Positions 20,899 to 28,447 of a stretch of DNA of 64,000 bases are shown here, in pieces. The DNA comes from Firmicutes bacterium UBA5227 (GTDB lineage Bacteria > Bacillota > Clostridia > Tissierellales > Sedimentibacteraceae), in contig DHUT01000015.1 in assembly GCA_002409285.1 (NCBI GenBank), positions 21,774-85,773 of the forward strand, written 5' to 3'. A program made the translations under genes and the position numbers. How positions within the stretch are numbered: the first letter of the stretch is position 1; every line of letters starts with the position of its first letter. The notes beneath the pieces are model-generated. The model was not told the origin of the DNA and ran no database searches. It was given only the letters and a program-made list of their open reading frames with translations.

Positions 20899-22107
20899 AT
20901 GCCGGATTCTATTAAATACTTACCTGAGAAAAACTCTTATACAAGGAGTATTCTTGTAGTAATACTGTTGGCAGTCATATATATACTGGAAAATTTGCCG
21001 AATACATTCTATATAGATGATGTAGTATTTACATATATTATAAAACCTTTATTATGGACAGGCGTAGTAGCTTTCATATGGTTTATGCCTCATGTCAGAC
21101 CAAAAGCAAGACTGCGCCACAGAAAAGTTATATATCTATGGGGATTTATCTTTGGACTGATGTATATTTTAATAAACATAGCTGCAGGCTTTTTTGAAGG
21201 CATTGGCAAAAGCCCCTACAGTCATTCTCCTGCAGGCATAATTACAAATATAATACTTGTAGGCTCATCCTTAGCCGGCAGAGAATTTGCGAGAAGTTAT
21301 CTGGTAAACAGCACTACAAAGAAAGAAAATTATTTTGTATTTATTATAATTGCATTATTCATGTGCATTACAAGTTTTTCAGTAAATAAATACAGGGATT
21401 TAAAAGACTTTGAGAGTACGGTACAGTTCATTGCCGAATATTTTTCACCTGAATTCTCGCAAAATCTGTTTGCTTCCTACCTAACATACCTGGGAGGACC
21501 TGGGGCATCAATTATTTATTTAGGTATTGTTGAAGGTTTCCATTGGCTGTCACCGGTGCTTCCAAATTTAAAATGGATAAATACCGCCCTAATCGGTATT
21601 TTAAGCCCAATATTCTTTTTGATGATTTTTAACTCTGTTTATTCAGATATAAGCCAAAAGAAGAAAAAAGAAAATGAGGGAACTGCAGGTTGGATTATTA
21701 CAAGCATAGTTTCGATTGCTGTAATATGGTTTGCGGTAGGGGTGTTCCCAATATATCCCTCAGTTATAATTACAGGCAGCATGGAACCGCAGATAAAACC
21801 CGGAGATGTAATTTTAGTAGAAAAAATAACGGATATGGAACATATAAACAAGCTTAAAATAAATGATGTAATTCAGTTCAAGAGGGATGGAATACTTATT
21901 TCTCACAGGATAGTAGATATTGAAAACAATGAGAATGAAGGGCTTCTATTTAAAACTAAGGGAGATAACAACTCAGGACCGGACACAGATCTGGTTAAAC
22001 CCCAGGATATAAAAGGCATAATGAAAAAAATAGTCCCCAAGATTGGCTGGGTAACTCTTCTTATTAGAAGTAATAACGAAATATCCCTCCGGGAGGTATT
22101 GTTTTAG
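20899..22107 (+). CDS. sipW: SipW-type (ER-type) signal peptidase I with N-terminal membrane domain
   Basis: The C-terminal part (about 268-402) is an S26 signal peptidase of the ER/archaeal/SipW kind. The nucleophile Ser294 lies in ITGSMEPQIKPGD, a histidine (His336, ISHRIV) replaces the lysine of ordinary SPases, and GDNNSGPD holds the conserved aspartates. Unusually, about 250 residues with roughly seven membrane segments precede it, making the protein about twice the length of B. subtilis SipW. It sits between two TasA-like substrates and likely releases both at the outer membrane face. Confidence 0.88.
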   Translation: MPDSIKYLPEKNSYTRSILVVILLAVIYILENLPNTFYIDDVVFTYIIKPLLWTGVVAFIWFMPHVRPKARLRHRKVIYLWGFIFGLMYILINIAAGFFEGIGKSPYSHSPAGIITNIILVGSSLAGREFARSYLVNSTTKKENYFVFIIIALFMCITSFSVNKYRDLKDFESTVQFIAEYFSPEFSQNLFASYLTYLGGPGASIIYLGIVEGFHWLSPVLPNLKWINTALIGILSPIFFLMIFNSVYSDISQKKKKENEGTAGWIITSIVSIAVIWFAVGVFPIYPSVIITGSMEPQIKPGDVILVEKITDMEHINKLKINDVIQFKRDGILISHRIVDIENNENEGLLFKTKGDNNSGPDTDLVKPQDIKGIMKKIVPKIGWVTLLIRSNNEISLREVLF

Positions 22108-22144
22108 GTACTACTAAAGTGCTACATAATGGTAAATTAGTACC
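22107..22144 (+). promoter_or_regulatory. Hairpin in leader of second tasA-like gene
   Basis: GGTACTA (22107-22113) pairs with TAGTACC (22138-22144). The 159-bp gap up to 22266 also repeats TACTA-type words several times and ends with GGAGAG before the ATG. It may set extra expression of the TasA-like gene; no known riboswitch was recognised. Confidence 0.35.
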
Positions 22145-22266
22145 GGCAGCATAGTACTAAAATACATACTAAAAGTATACCTATGAGTGTATGAGAAAAT
22201 TTCAAATAAATATATAATTTAGGCAAGATATATATTTAAAAATCATACAAAGATAAGGAGAGACAA

Positions 22267-22815
22267 ATGAAAAAAACCAAATTAATAGCACTTACCATGA
22301 TAGTTGCCCTAATGCTGACAGGGGCAGGATATGCGGCATGGACAGACTATACACAAGTAGATGCATCAATTGCCACAGGAATTTTAGATGTTGATGTTAC
22401 ACAGGCGTTAATTACCAGAAAGCCTGAATATGCCAATGCTGAAATTTCTAATTCTGATAAAGAAATTGAAGTAAACATAAGCAATTTATATCCAACAAAG
22501 CATAATGAGGATATTGACAGGCTAAGCGATAAAAGCTATGTAGGAGTTTCTTTCACCGTAACAAATAATGGAAGTATTCCTGTTAAGCTGGATAATGTTG
22601 AATTTACCAAGGCTAATCCAACATCCCCTGCCTGGGATCATCTGAAAATGAGGGGAGCGTTTTTTGGAGAAAACAAACCGGAAATAACGCTACAACCGGG
22701 ACAAATTTATACAGAAAAAGCTAAATTCTGGATTAATGAAGATGCTCCAAACGATATTCAAAATGAAAATATCGGATTTACACTTAGACTGAACTGGAAA
22801 CAGGCTAATATGTAA
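22267..22815 (+). CDS. TasA-like secreted fibre protein
   Basis: This 182-residue protein has a SipW-dependent signal peptide (KKTKLIALTMIVALMLTGAGYAAW) with mature start near TDYTQVDASIATGILDVDV, the TasA/CalY pattern. The rest is predicted beta-rich, with YVGVSFTVTNNGSIPVKLDNVEF resembling TasA strands. It probably forms extracellular fibres or a surface layer component. The own leader and following terminator suggest it is made at a different level from the upstream genes. Confidence 0.8.
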   Translation: MKKTKLIALTMIVALMLTGAGYAAWTDYTQVDASIATGILDVDVTQALITRKPEYANAEISNSDKEIEVNISNLYPTKHNEDIDRLSDKSYVGVSFTVTNNGSIPVKLDNVEFTKANPTSPAWDHLKMRGAFFGENKPEITLQPGQIYTEKAKFWINEDAPNDIQNENIGFTLRLNWKQANM

Positions 22816-22861
22816 TAAATTTACCTACTACTAAACGATTTATATCCTTTAGTTTTAAAAT

Positions 22862-22901
22862 AAGAAGATTAGCAGACGAATACTTCTGCTAATTTTCTTA
22901 T
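22862..22901 (+). terminator. Intrinsic terminator after tasA-like gene
   Basis: AAGAAGATTAGCAGA pairs with TCTGCTAATTTTCTT around an 8-nt loop (about 14 pairs with one mismatch). The T-rich 3' arm provides the run of U. Confidence 0.75.
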
Positions 22902-22927
22902 TAACACAAAGTTTTGGGAGTGTTGAC

Positions 22928-24052
22928 ATGAAATTAAAGATAAATAAAAATGTAAGATTTGCATTGATTATAATTATTGCCGCCACAGCAGTACTTTTTT
23001 CATATTTTATTTATGATGAAGCATATAATCCGGGTTTTGAAGAACAAACAATTCCTGTTTATAGCTATGACAATAAGGGCTCAATAAATTATTCGGTACA
23101 TTTAAAACCAAATAATTTGTATAGCTATAATAAATTAGAAGAAGGGAAGCTGTATATTTCCGAATTTGTTGATTATTTAGATACAAATTTTAAATATGAA
23201 TTTACCGGAGAAAGAGAAGCAGATATTAAGGGTGAATATAATATTACTGCTAAAGTGCAGGGCTACAGCGGAGAAGGAGACGGCATTAAGAATATTTGGG
23301 AAAAAAATTATCCGATTATACAAAATAAGTCTTTTACTTCCCAAATCGGAAAAATATCAATAAGCGAAAATATAAAGTTGAATTTAAATGAATATAATAC
23401 ATTTGCCAGGGAAATTAAGGAAGAGACAAAAATCAACTGCCAGACTGTATTGACCCTGTCAATGAATGTTAATTTGAATGTAAATATTAATAAAAAATAT
23501 GCTGAGGAATTCATATCACCGGATTTAGTAATTCCTCTTGACGTTGCAATGTTTGAAATTACAGGTAACAATATAGAAGATAATCCCGGAGCAATTGAAG
23601 AAACCATTCAGGTGAAGCTTCCGGCAAATAAAAGTCTGATACTGACCTATGGAATAATTTTAGCTGTTCTAATAACCTCATTAATTATATTAATATTTTT
23701 CACTGAAAGATTATCAGATAAAAGTTTGCTTGAAAGGGAACTTGACAAAATATTTAAAAAGCACGGAGATAGGTTGGTTGCATTAAATTCAAATATTAAT
23801 GTAAAAAATCCAATGGTTGTTAAATCCATTGAAGACTTAGTAAGGGTTTCCGATGAAGCAGGCAAGCCGGTTTTATACAGATATAGTGATGACTATAATG
23901 AAATCAATAAATTCTATGTAACAGATGAAAATGAGACATTTGTATTAGATCTAAGCTCTTTAAAGGTTTCCGAAGAAATTTACAATATTCATGACATAGG
24001 CGGCATAGAAGATAAAGAAAATAAACCTGTACAAATAATGAAAGAATCCTAA
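22928..24052 (+). CDS. DUF5305 family membrane protein
   Basis: DUF5305 proteins are of unknown function and are commonly encoded beside SipW/TasA genes in Clostridia and archaea. This 374-residue protein has an N-terminal membrane anchor (FALIIIIAATAVLFSYFIYD), the diagnostic VYSYDNKGSINYSVHLKPNNLY block, an extracytoplasmic beta-rich domain, a second membrane segment (about 238-258, LTYGIILAVLITSLIILIFF) and a cytoplasmic tail of about 115 residues. It may couple outside fibre assembly to the inside. It follows the terminator of the TasA-like gene with ribosome-binding site GGGAG. Confidence 0.82.
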   Translation: MKLKINKNVRFALIIIIAATAVLFSYFIYDEAYNPGFEEQTIPVYSYDNKGSINYSVHLKPNNLYSYNKLEEGKLYISEFVDYLDTNFKYEFTGEREADIKGEYNITAKVQGYSGEGDGIKNIWEKNYPIIQNKSFTSQIGKISISENIKLNLNEYNTFAREIKEETKINCQTVLTLSMNVNLNVNINKKYAEEFISPDLVIPLDVAMFEITGNNIEDNPGAIEETIQVKLPANKSLILTYGIILAVLITSLIILIFFTERLSDKSLLERELDKIFKKHGDRLVALNSNINVKNPMVVKSIEDLVRVSDEAGKPVLYRYSDDYNEINKFYVTDENETFVLDLSSLKVSEEIYNIHDIGGIEDKENKPVQIMKES

Positions 24053-24154
24053 TCATTATATATGCATTTGTTCCTCATTAGATTTATAAATTTGACAATT
24101 GACCGATTACTTAATAAAATGATTATAAAGACATAATTAAAAAGGATGCAAATT

Positions 24155-24706
24155 ATGAATATAGCAGATGAAAATAAAAAGCAGCAAAGGGTTGAACTGA
24201 GGAAAATTGAGAATGCTGATATGAAAGATATTTACAGATGGTTTTCAGACAGCGGATTTCTGGAATACTATGACTATGTACCGCCTATTCCCATGCAGGA
24301 AGAAGAAGTGAATAAAATCTTTGAAGACTATGAAAAAAATGAAGAATCAGATGTATTTGCCATTAAACTCATTGAAGACAATCAGATTATCGGAATAGCG
24401 GGTTTTGATGAAATAGTTGAGGAAAACAAGGTTGCGACTTTATTTATAGGTATAGGAAGCAGGGATATCAGAGGAAAGGGATATGGAAAAGAAGCCCTGC
24501 GTCTTTTGCTTGAATATGGATTTAATGATTTGGATTTTCACAGAATTCAGCTCAATGTCCTTGAATTTAATTATCCGGCGATCTCATTATATGAAAAGTC
24601 GGGGTTTAAAAAAGAAGGTACATTCAGAGAATTTGTTTTGAGAGACGGTAAAAGATATGATCTGTACCTGTATGGGCTGTTAAAAAAAGAGTGGCAGGCT
24701 CGTTGA
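24155..24706 (+). CDS. GNAT family N-acetyltransferase (RimJ/RimL-like)
   Basis: The product (183 residues from the ATG at 24155) has the GNAT fold: VELRKIENADMKDIYRWF at the start, the acetyl-CoA loop GIGSRDIRGKGYGKEALRLLLEYGF and the C-terminal FNYPAISLYEKSGFKKEGTFREF motif. This pattern is typical of RimJ/RimL- or SpeG-like acetyltransferases acting on protein N-termini or polyamines; the substrate is not predictable. I prefer 24155 to the ATG at 24146 because AAAGGA lies directly on the latter. Its stop codon lies inside the terminator of the convergent trxA operon. Confidence 0.85.
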   Translation: MNIADENKKQQRVELRKIENADMKDIYRWFSDSGFLEYYDYVPPIPMQEEEVNKIFEDYEKNEESDVFAIKLIEDNQIIGIAGFDEIVEENKVATLFIGIGSRDIRGKGYGKEALRLLLEYGFNDLDFHRIQLNVLEFNYPAISLYEKSGFKKEGTFREFVLRDGKRYDLYLYGLLKKEWQAR

Positions 24707-24713
24707 GCCTGCC
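24683..24713 (-). terminator. Terminator of the trxA operon, embedded in GNAT stop
   Basis: GGCAGGCTC (24693-24701) pairs perfectly with GAGCCTGCC (24705-24713). On the minus strand the stem is followed by ACTCTTTTTTT. The hairpin covers the TGA stop of the plus-strand acetyltransferase gene. Confidence 0.85.
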
Positions 24714-24734
24714 AAGGGTTGCTTAAAAGAAAAA

Positions 24735-25067
24735 TTATGATGCTATGTGAGTGTCTAACATGCTGGTAAAGGAATTTAAAGGTTTAACGCCTATTTCCTT
24801 AGCGGCAATTTTACCGTCCTTGAACAGAATTACAGTAGGAATACTCTGAATTCCGTAACGGATTGAAAGCTCCTGGTTTTGGTCTACATCCACCTTGGCT
24901 ACGGTAATTTTTTCTGCATACTGTTCTGACAATTTTTCGATTACAGGTGCAATCATTCTGCAGGGCGTGCACCAGGTAGCCCAGAAATCCACCAATACAA
25001 ACTTTTCTTTTTTCAGCAAATCGTCAAACTCCTTAGTGCTGTTTACATATATTATTTTTTCTGCCAT
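24735..25067 (-). CDS. trxA: Thioredoxin
   Basis: Thioredoxin is the small dithiol reductant of the cytoplasm. The 110 residues are the standard length, with VDFWATWCTPCRMIAPVIEKL containing the redox pair Cys33/Cys36 and the cis-proline region SIPTVILFKDG. The active site is WCTPC rather than the canonical WCGPC, which can shift the redox potential. It is the last gene of a four-gene redox operon, one base after the reductase. Confidence 0.95.
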   Translation of the reverse strand: MAEKIIYVNSTKEFDDLLKKEKFVLVDFWATWCTPCRMIAPVIEKLSEQYAEKITVAKVDVDQNQELSIRYGIQSIPTVILFKDGKIAAKEIGVKPLNSFTSMLDTHIAS

Positions 25068-25068
25068 T

Positions 25069-25920
25069 TTAATTCTCCTTAGTTTTATCTATTTGTAAAG
25101 CTGCATGCTGTGCGGCAATCAGTCCTTCGCTTACTGCCTTGGAAAGCTGCAGCGGTTTACCGGTAATATCTCCGGAAGCATAAATGCCTTCGATATTTGT
25201 TTCCATATTTCTGTTTACTGCTATGAAATTTCCCTCTGTTTTTAATCCTTCTATCAGTGCGGCAGGAGCCACTGCATCCCTCAGAATAAATACTGCATCT
25301 GCAGATACATTTTTTTCACCTGTTACCACTGATTCAACCTTGTTGTCACCGATAACCTCTGAGATTGTTCCATTAATGTACTTGATGTTATCATTTAATT
25401 CCTCCGGGCGAGGTTTTTTTGAAACAAATGTTGCATTAACTCCGATACTGCTTAAATAATTTGCTTCATGCAATGCTTCTTTTGACTGGTCCCAAACTAT
25501 GGCGTTCTTGCCTCTGTAAAGCATTCCGTCACAAGTTGCACAGTAGCTTACACCGCTGCCTAACAATCTTCCCTCTCCGGGGAGCTCTTTAACCTTGGAA
25601 ACTCCCATAGCAAGAATCACCTTTTTGGCCTCTTCTATTTCTCCGTTTATGTTGACCATAAAACTTTCTCCCATAGGAAGAATATTTACAACCTTGCCTT
25701 CTTCAACCCTTATGTTCATAGCTTTTGCGTGTTCTATGAACTTATTCATTATTTCTCTTCCGCTCATGTTGTAAAACCCCAGATGATTATCAACTCTTTC
25801 CGCCTTTGACAAATAATTTTCCTGATTAGAAAAAATTCGCACCGATTTACCTCTTGTCACAGCATTTATTGCTGCGGACAAGCCTGCAGGACCGGCTCCC
25901 ACTATTAATATATCTACCAT
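25069..25920 (-). CDS. Thioredoxin-reductase-like flavoprotein lacking NADPH motifs (FFTR-like)
   Basis: This 283-residue protein has the FAD-binding GAGPAGLSAA (8-17), the redox pair Cys127/Cys130 in SYCATCDGM and a C-terminal GIYASGDITGKPLQLSKAVSEGLIAA flavin motif. Where NADPH-dependent TrxB proteins have a GGGDSA-type loop and an HRRxxxRA motif, this protein has IVWDQSKEALHEA and VSKKPRPEEL. That loss is the hallmark of the clostridial/cyanobacterial ferredoxin-dependent flavin thioredoxin reductases. It is also short for TrxB (about 310). It should reduce the thioredoxin encoded next, drawing electrons from ferredoxin or an unknown donor. NADPH use is unlikely. Confidence 0.85.
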   Translation of the reverse strand: MVDILIVGAGPAGLSAAINAVTRGKSVRIFSNQENYLSKAERVDNHLGFYNMSGREIMNKFIEHAKAMNIRVEEGKVVNILPMGESFMVNINGEIEEAKKVILAMGVSKVKELPGEGRLLGSGVSYCATCDGMLYRGKNAIVWDQSKEALHEANYLSSIGVNATFVSKKPRPEELNDNIKYINGTISEVIGDNKVESVVTGEKNVSADAVFILRDAVAPAALIEGLKTEGNFIAVNRNMETNIEGIYASGDITGKPLQLSKAVSEGLIAAQHAALQIDKTKEN

Positions 25921-25931
25921 GATTTCCTCAC

Positions 25932-26375
25932 CTATTCATTTATTTCAACCGGATCGATTACTTTTAGTTCATCAATACCAACATCCTTATTGCAGCAGGT
26001 GCAGTAGTACCTGTGCTCAATACTGCCTCCGCAATCCTTGTGAACAACTTCTTTATAGCATTTATCCAGATGCTTTTGACCCCATAACATCAGGCTGTTA
26101 AAAACATCCACCAAATCTAATCCCATTTCCGTAAGAATATATTTATACCTGGGCGGATGTGTCTGATAAAGCTCTTTGATAATAAGACCATCAGCTTCCA
26201 TTGTTTTCAGGCGTTCTGACAGCAGGTTTGTTGCAATTCCTTCAAGTCCGTTTTGTATATCCTTATATGTTTCACATCCCATAAAAATGCGGTGAAGTAT
26301 CAGCAAAGACCATTTATCACCTATTATATTAAGAGTCTGTGCAATATTACAGGGTAAATTATACTGAGTTTTCAT
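25932..26375 (-). CDS. HxlR family transcriptional regulator with cysteine cluster
   Basis: The HxlR/DUF24 winged-helix domain is clear: CNIAQTLNIIGDKWSLLILHRIFMG, SERLKTMEADGLI and PPRYKYILTEMG. A Cys near the N-terminus (NLPC) is the usual redox-sensing residue in this family. A C-terminal extension contains CGGS...YYCTCCNKD, a possible metal or redox site not found in the minimal family. I start at 26375, where GGAGG lies 5 bases upstream; the longer form from 26387 begins within that site. It is encoded 11 bp before the reductase and probably controls the operon from the palindrome at 27172-27196. Confidence 0.88.
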   Translation of the reverse strand: MKTQYNLPCNIAQTLNIIGDKWSLLILHRIFMGCETYKDIQNGLEGIATNLLSERLKTMEADGLIIKELYQTHPPRYKYILTEMGLDLVDVFNSLMLWGQKHLDKCYKEVVHKDCGGSIEHRYYCTCCNKDVGIDELKVIDPVEINE

Positions 26376-26406
26376 ACTTACCTCCATACATTGCAGGCAT
26401 ATTATT

Positions 26407-27144
26407 TTAAAAAGCCAGATATCTGCTTAAAACAGCAAAGGTTCCGGTGTATGTCATAATGCCGATGATTATTAAAATAATGCCTCCTGCTTTTATTGTA
26501 TACTTAACAATATTTCTTTTTTCCCTAATAAAATTCAATGCTTCAGTTGTAAAAATTCCTAAAATTATAAACGGTATAATAAAACCAAGTGTATAAATCA
26601 AAACCAAAATATTTCCCAGGAAAATATTTCTTGCGTTTGAAGCAATAATCAGAACTGAAGACAATGCAGGTCCTACACAGGGAGTCCATGCAAAGCTAAA
26701 AGTAAATCCCATTATGAAAGCTAAAATCGGATTCATTCTGCCATTGCTGAACTCCATATGAATTCTTTTTTCCATTTTAAGAAAATTTAATTTAACCAGA
26801 TCCAACTGAACGAGACCCATGATAATTATTATTATGCCTCCGATACGGCTGAATAAAACTCTGTTTCTGTTAAAAAATGTGCCCAAGGCTGAAAATGACA
26901 TTCCCAGAAGGAAAAATACACTTGAGATTCCTAAAACAAAAAACAAAGTGTTAATTAAAACTATTTTTCTATCATATTGTACAGCACCGTCATCGTCTGT
27001 TTTTTTCCCATTACCTGCAAGATAGCTTATATAAACAGGTATCAGAGGAAGTACACAGGGTGAAAAAAAAGATAAAAGTCCTTCCAAAAAAACAAATACA
27101 AAACTCACATTACTTGCCAGTGAAGCTCCCAAAATTACCTCCAT
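26407..27144 (-). CDS. CcdA/DsbD-like thiol-disulfide membrane transporter
   Basis: CcdA proteins move reducing equivalents from thioredoxin across the membrane. This 245-residue protein has six hydrophobic segments, with the two key cysteines in FFSPCVLPLIPVY and AWTPCVGPALSSV. It is the first gene of the redox operon ccdA-hxlR-reductase-trxA, which supplies its cytoplasmic thioredoxin donor. The extracytoplasmic acceptor is not encoded here. Confidence 0.9.
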   Translation of the reverse strand: MEVILGASLASNVSFVFVFLEGLLSFFSPCVLPLIPVYISYLAGNGKKTDDDGAVQYDRKIVLINTLFFVLGISSVFFLLGMSFSALGTFFNRNRVLFSRIGGIIIIIMGLVQLDLVKLNFLKMEKRIHMEFSNGRMNPILAFIMGFTFSFAWTPCVGPALSSVLIIASNARNIFLGNILVLIYTLGFIIPFIILGIFTTEALNFIREKRNIVKYTIKAGGIILIIIGIMTYTGTFAVLSRYLAF

Positions 27145-27161
27145 TTTTAACTATTAAATTT

Positions 27162-27190
27162 AAAATACCATAGTTACTTTACTTTGTCAA
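27162..27190 (-). promoter_or_regulatory. Promoter of the ccdA-hxlR-trxA operon
   Basis: On the minus strand TTGACA (27190-27185) and TATTTT (27167-27162) are 17 bp apart, about 20 bases before the ccdA start. Confidence 0.7.
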
Positions 27191-27196
27191 GTAACT
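27172..27196. promoter_or_regulatory. Palindromic operator over the ccdA promoter (probable HxlR site)
   Basis: AGTTACTT (27172-27179) and AAGTAACT (27189-27196) are perfect inverted arms with a 9-bp spacer. They bracket the -35 element. The only regulator in the operon is the HxlR protein, so it is the likely ligand (inferred). Confidence 0.6.
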
Positions 27197-27333
27197 TTAT
27201 TAAATAAATTTATTGAATAATTGTTTCAAGATGTGATATCATGGTAATATAAAAATATGCATATCTAACGGCAGATAATATAGATATTGGATAAATTAAC
27301 AAAAAAACAAAAAATATAATAAACGAATGGGAG

Positions 27334-28245
27334 TTGATTGTCATTATAAGTTTTAAATGTTTGACTATTGAAGATAAGGATCTAATAGAAAAATATGTGG
27401 ATAAAGAAGAGCTGGAATCTTACGAATACCTGTTTTCATCCTTATATATGTGGCGTAAGCTTAACAATGTTAAATATGCGATAGTAAATGATGTATTAGT
27501 AATAGAAAAAAATGAGGAAGGAAAGGGAACATTTTATGCCCAGCCTTTAAAATACAATAAAGAAAAATTAACTGAGCTTGTGGATATGCTTATTGAAAGG
27601 AATGATGACTTTACCGACAGGGATTATCTGTTTGGTGATGTTGATGAAAGATTCATAGAAGATTTAAAAAAATATACTGATTATAAAATAGAAATAAAAG
27701 AAGACATAAATGATTCTGAATATGTGTACAATACCAATGATTTAATAGAACTAAAAGGCAAAAAGTATCACGGCAAAAAGAACCATGTGAACTCTTTTGA
27801 AAAATCATATGAATATGAAATAAAAGCTATTGACAATGAAAAGGTCATTAAAGACTGTATAATACTGCTTCACAAATGGCATGAGGAAGTTGCGGTTACA
27901 GTGGATAAAGAAATGCTGATGGAAATTGATGCAATAAAAGATTTGTTTAGCGAGCTTCATTTTTTCGACCTTAAATCCATTGCAATATACGTTGACGGAG
28001 AACTGGCAGGCTTTGCCGTAGGAGAAACAGTAAACGACAAAATGGCTGTTATTCACGTGGAAAGAGGAGAAACAGACTACAAAGGGATATATGCATTCTT
28101 AAACAGACAATTTTTAATTGAAAGCTTTTCCGATATCGAATATGTAAACAGACAGGAAGATACAGGCAATGCCGGGTTAAGAAAAGCAAAACAGTCATAT
28201 CATCCTGTAAAAATGGTTAAAAAGTACCTGGTAAAAATAGCTTAA
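27334..28245 (+). CDS. DUF2156 protein (phosphatidylglycerol lysyltransferase C-terminal domain-like)
   Basis: This 303-residue soluble protein matches stand-alone DUF2156 proteins, which share the double GNAT fold of the catalytic domain of MprF-type lipid aminoacyltransferases but lack the membrane part. Visible marks are SYEYLFSSLYMWRK, KYHGKKNHVNSFEKSYEYE and the C-terminal ADYVNRQEDTG-like YVNRQEDTGNAGLRKAKQSYHPVKM. Its substrate is unknown. The start is uncertain: a TTG at 27334 lies one base after GGGAG, too close, and no ATG is in frame nearby. Initiation slightly downstream at a rare codon is possible. Confidence 0.85.
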   Translation: MIVIISFKCLTIEDKDLIEKYVDKEELESYEYLFSSLYMWRKLNNVKYAIVNDVLVIEKNEEGKGTFYAQPLKYNKEKLTELVDMLIERNDDFTDRDYLFGDVDERFIEDLKKYTDYKIEIKEDINDSEYVYNTNDLIELKGKKYHGKKNHVNSFEKSYEYEIKAIDNEKVIKDCIILLHKWHEEVAVTVDKEMLMEIDAIKDLFSELHFFDLKSIAIYVDGELAGFAVGETVNDKMAVIHVERGETDYKGIYAFLNRQFLIESFSDIEYVNRQEDTGNAGLRKAKQSYHPVKMVKKYLVKIA

Positions 28246-28311
28246 ATTCTATATATTATTTTTAATATTTTCTTTGTTATTTAGTTTAAATTAAGGAATT
28301 AACAGTAACAT

Positions 28312-28373
28312 AAAATTATAAAAGTGATAAAAAATTTTTTTCAGAACTTTTATAATTTTCACAATTTTATCAC
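28312..28373. repeat. Interlocking inverted repeats upstream of htrA
   Basis: AAAATTATAAAAGT (28312-28325) and ACTTTTATAATTTT (28346-28359) are a perfect 14-bp inverted pair. GTGATAAAA (28324-28332) and TTTTATCAC (28365-28373) are a second, overlapping pair. They may be a terminator for the DUF2156 gene or an operator for htrA. Confidence 0.55.
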
Positions 28374-28447
28374 ATTATTAAGGTAATATTAAAATATAAA
28401 CATAACAAATATATTTAAAACTAATATAGATATAGGAGGAAAATATT

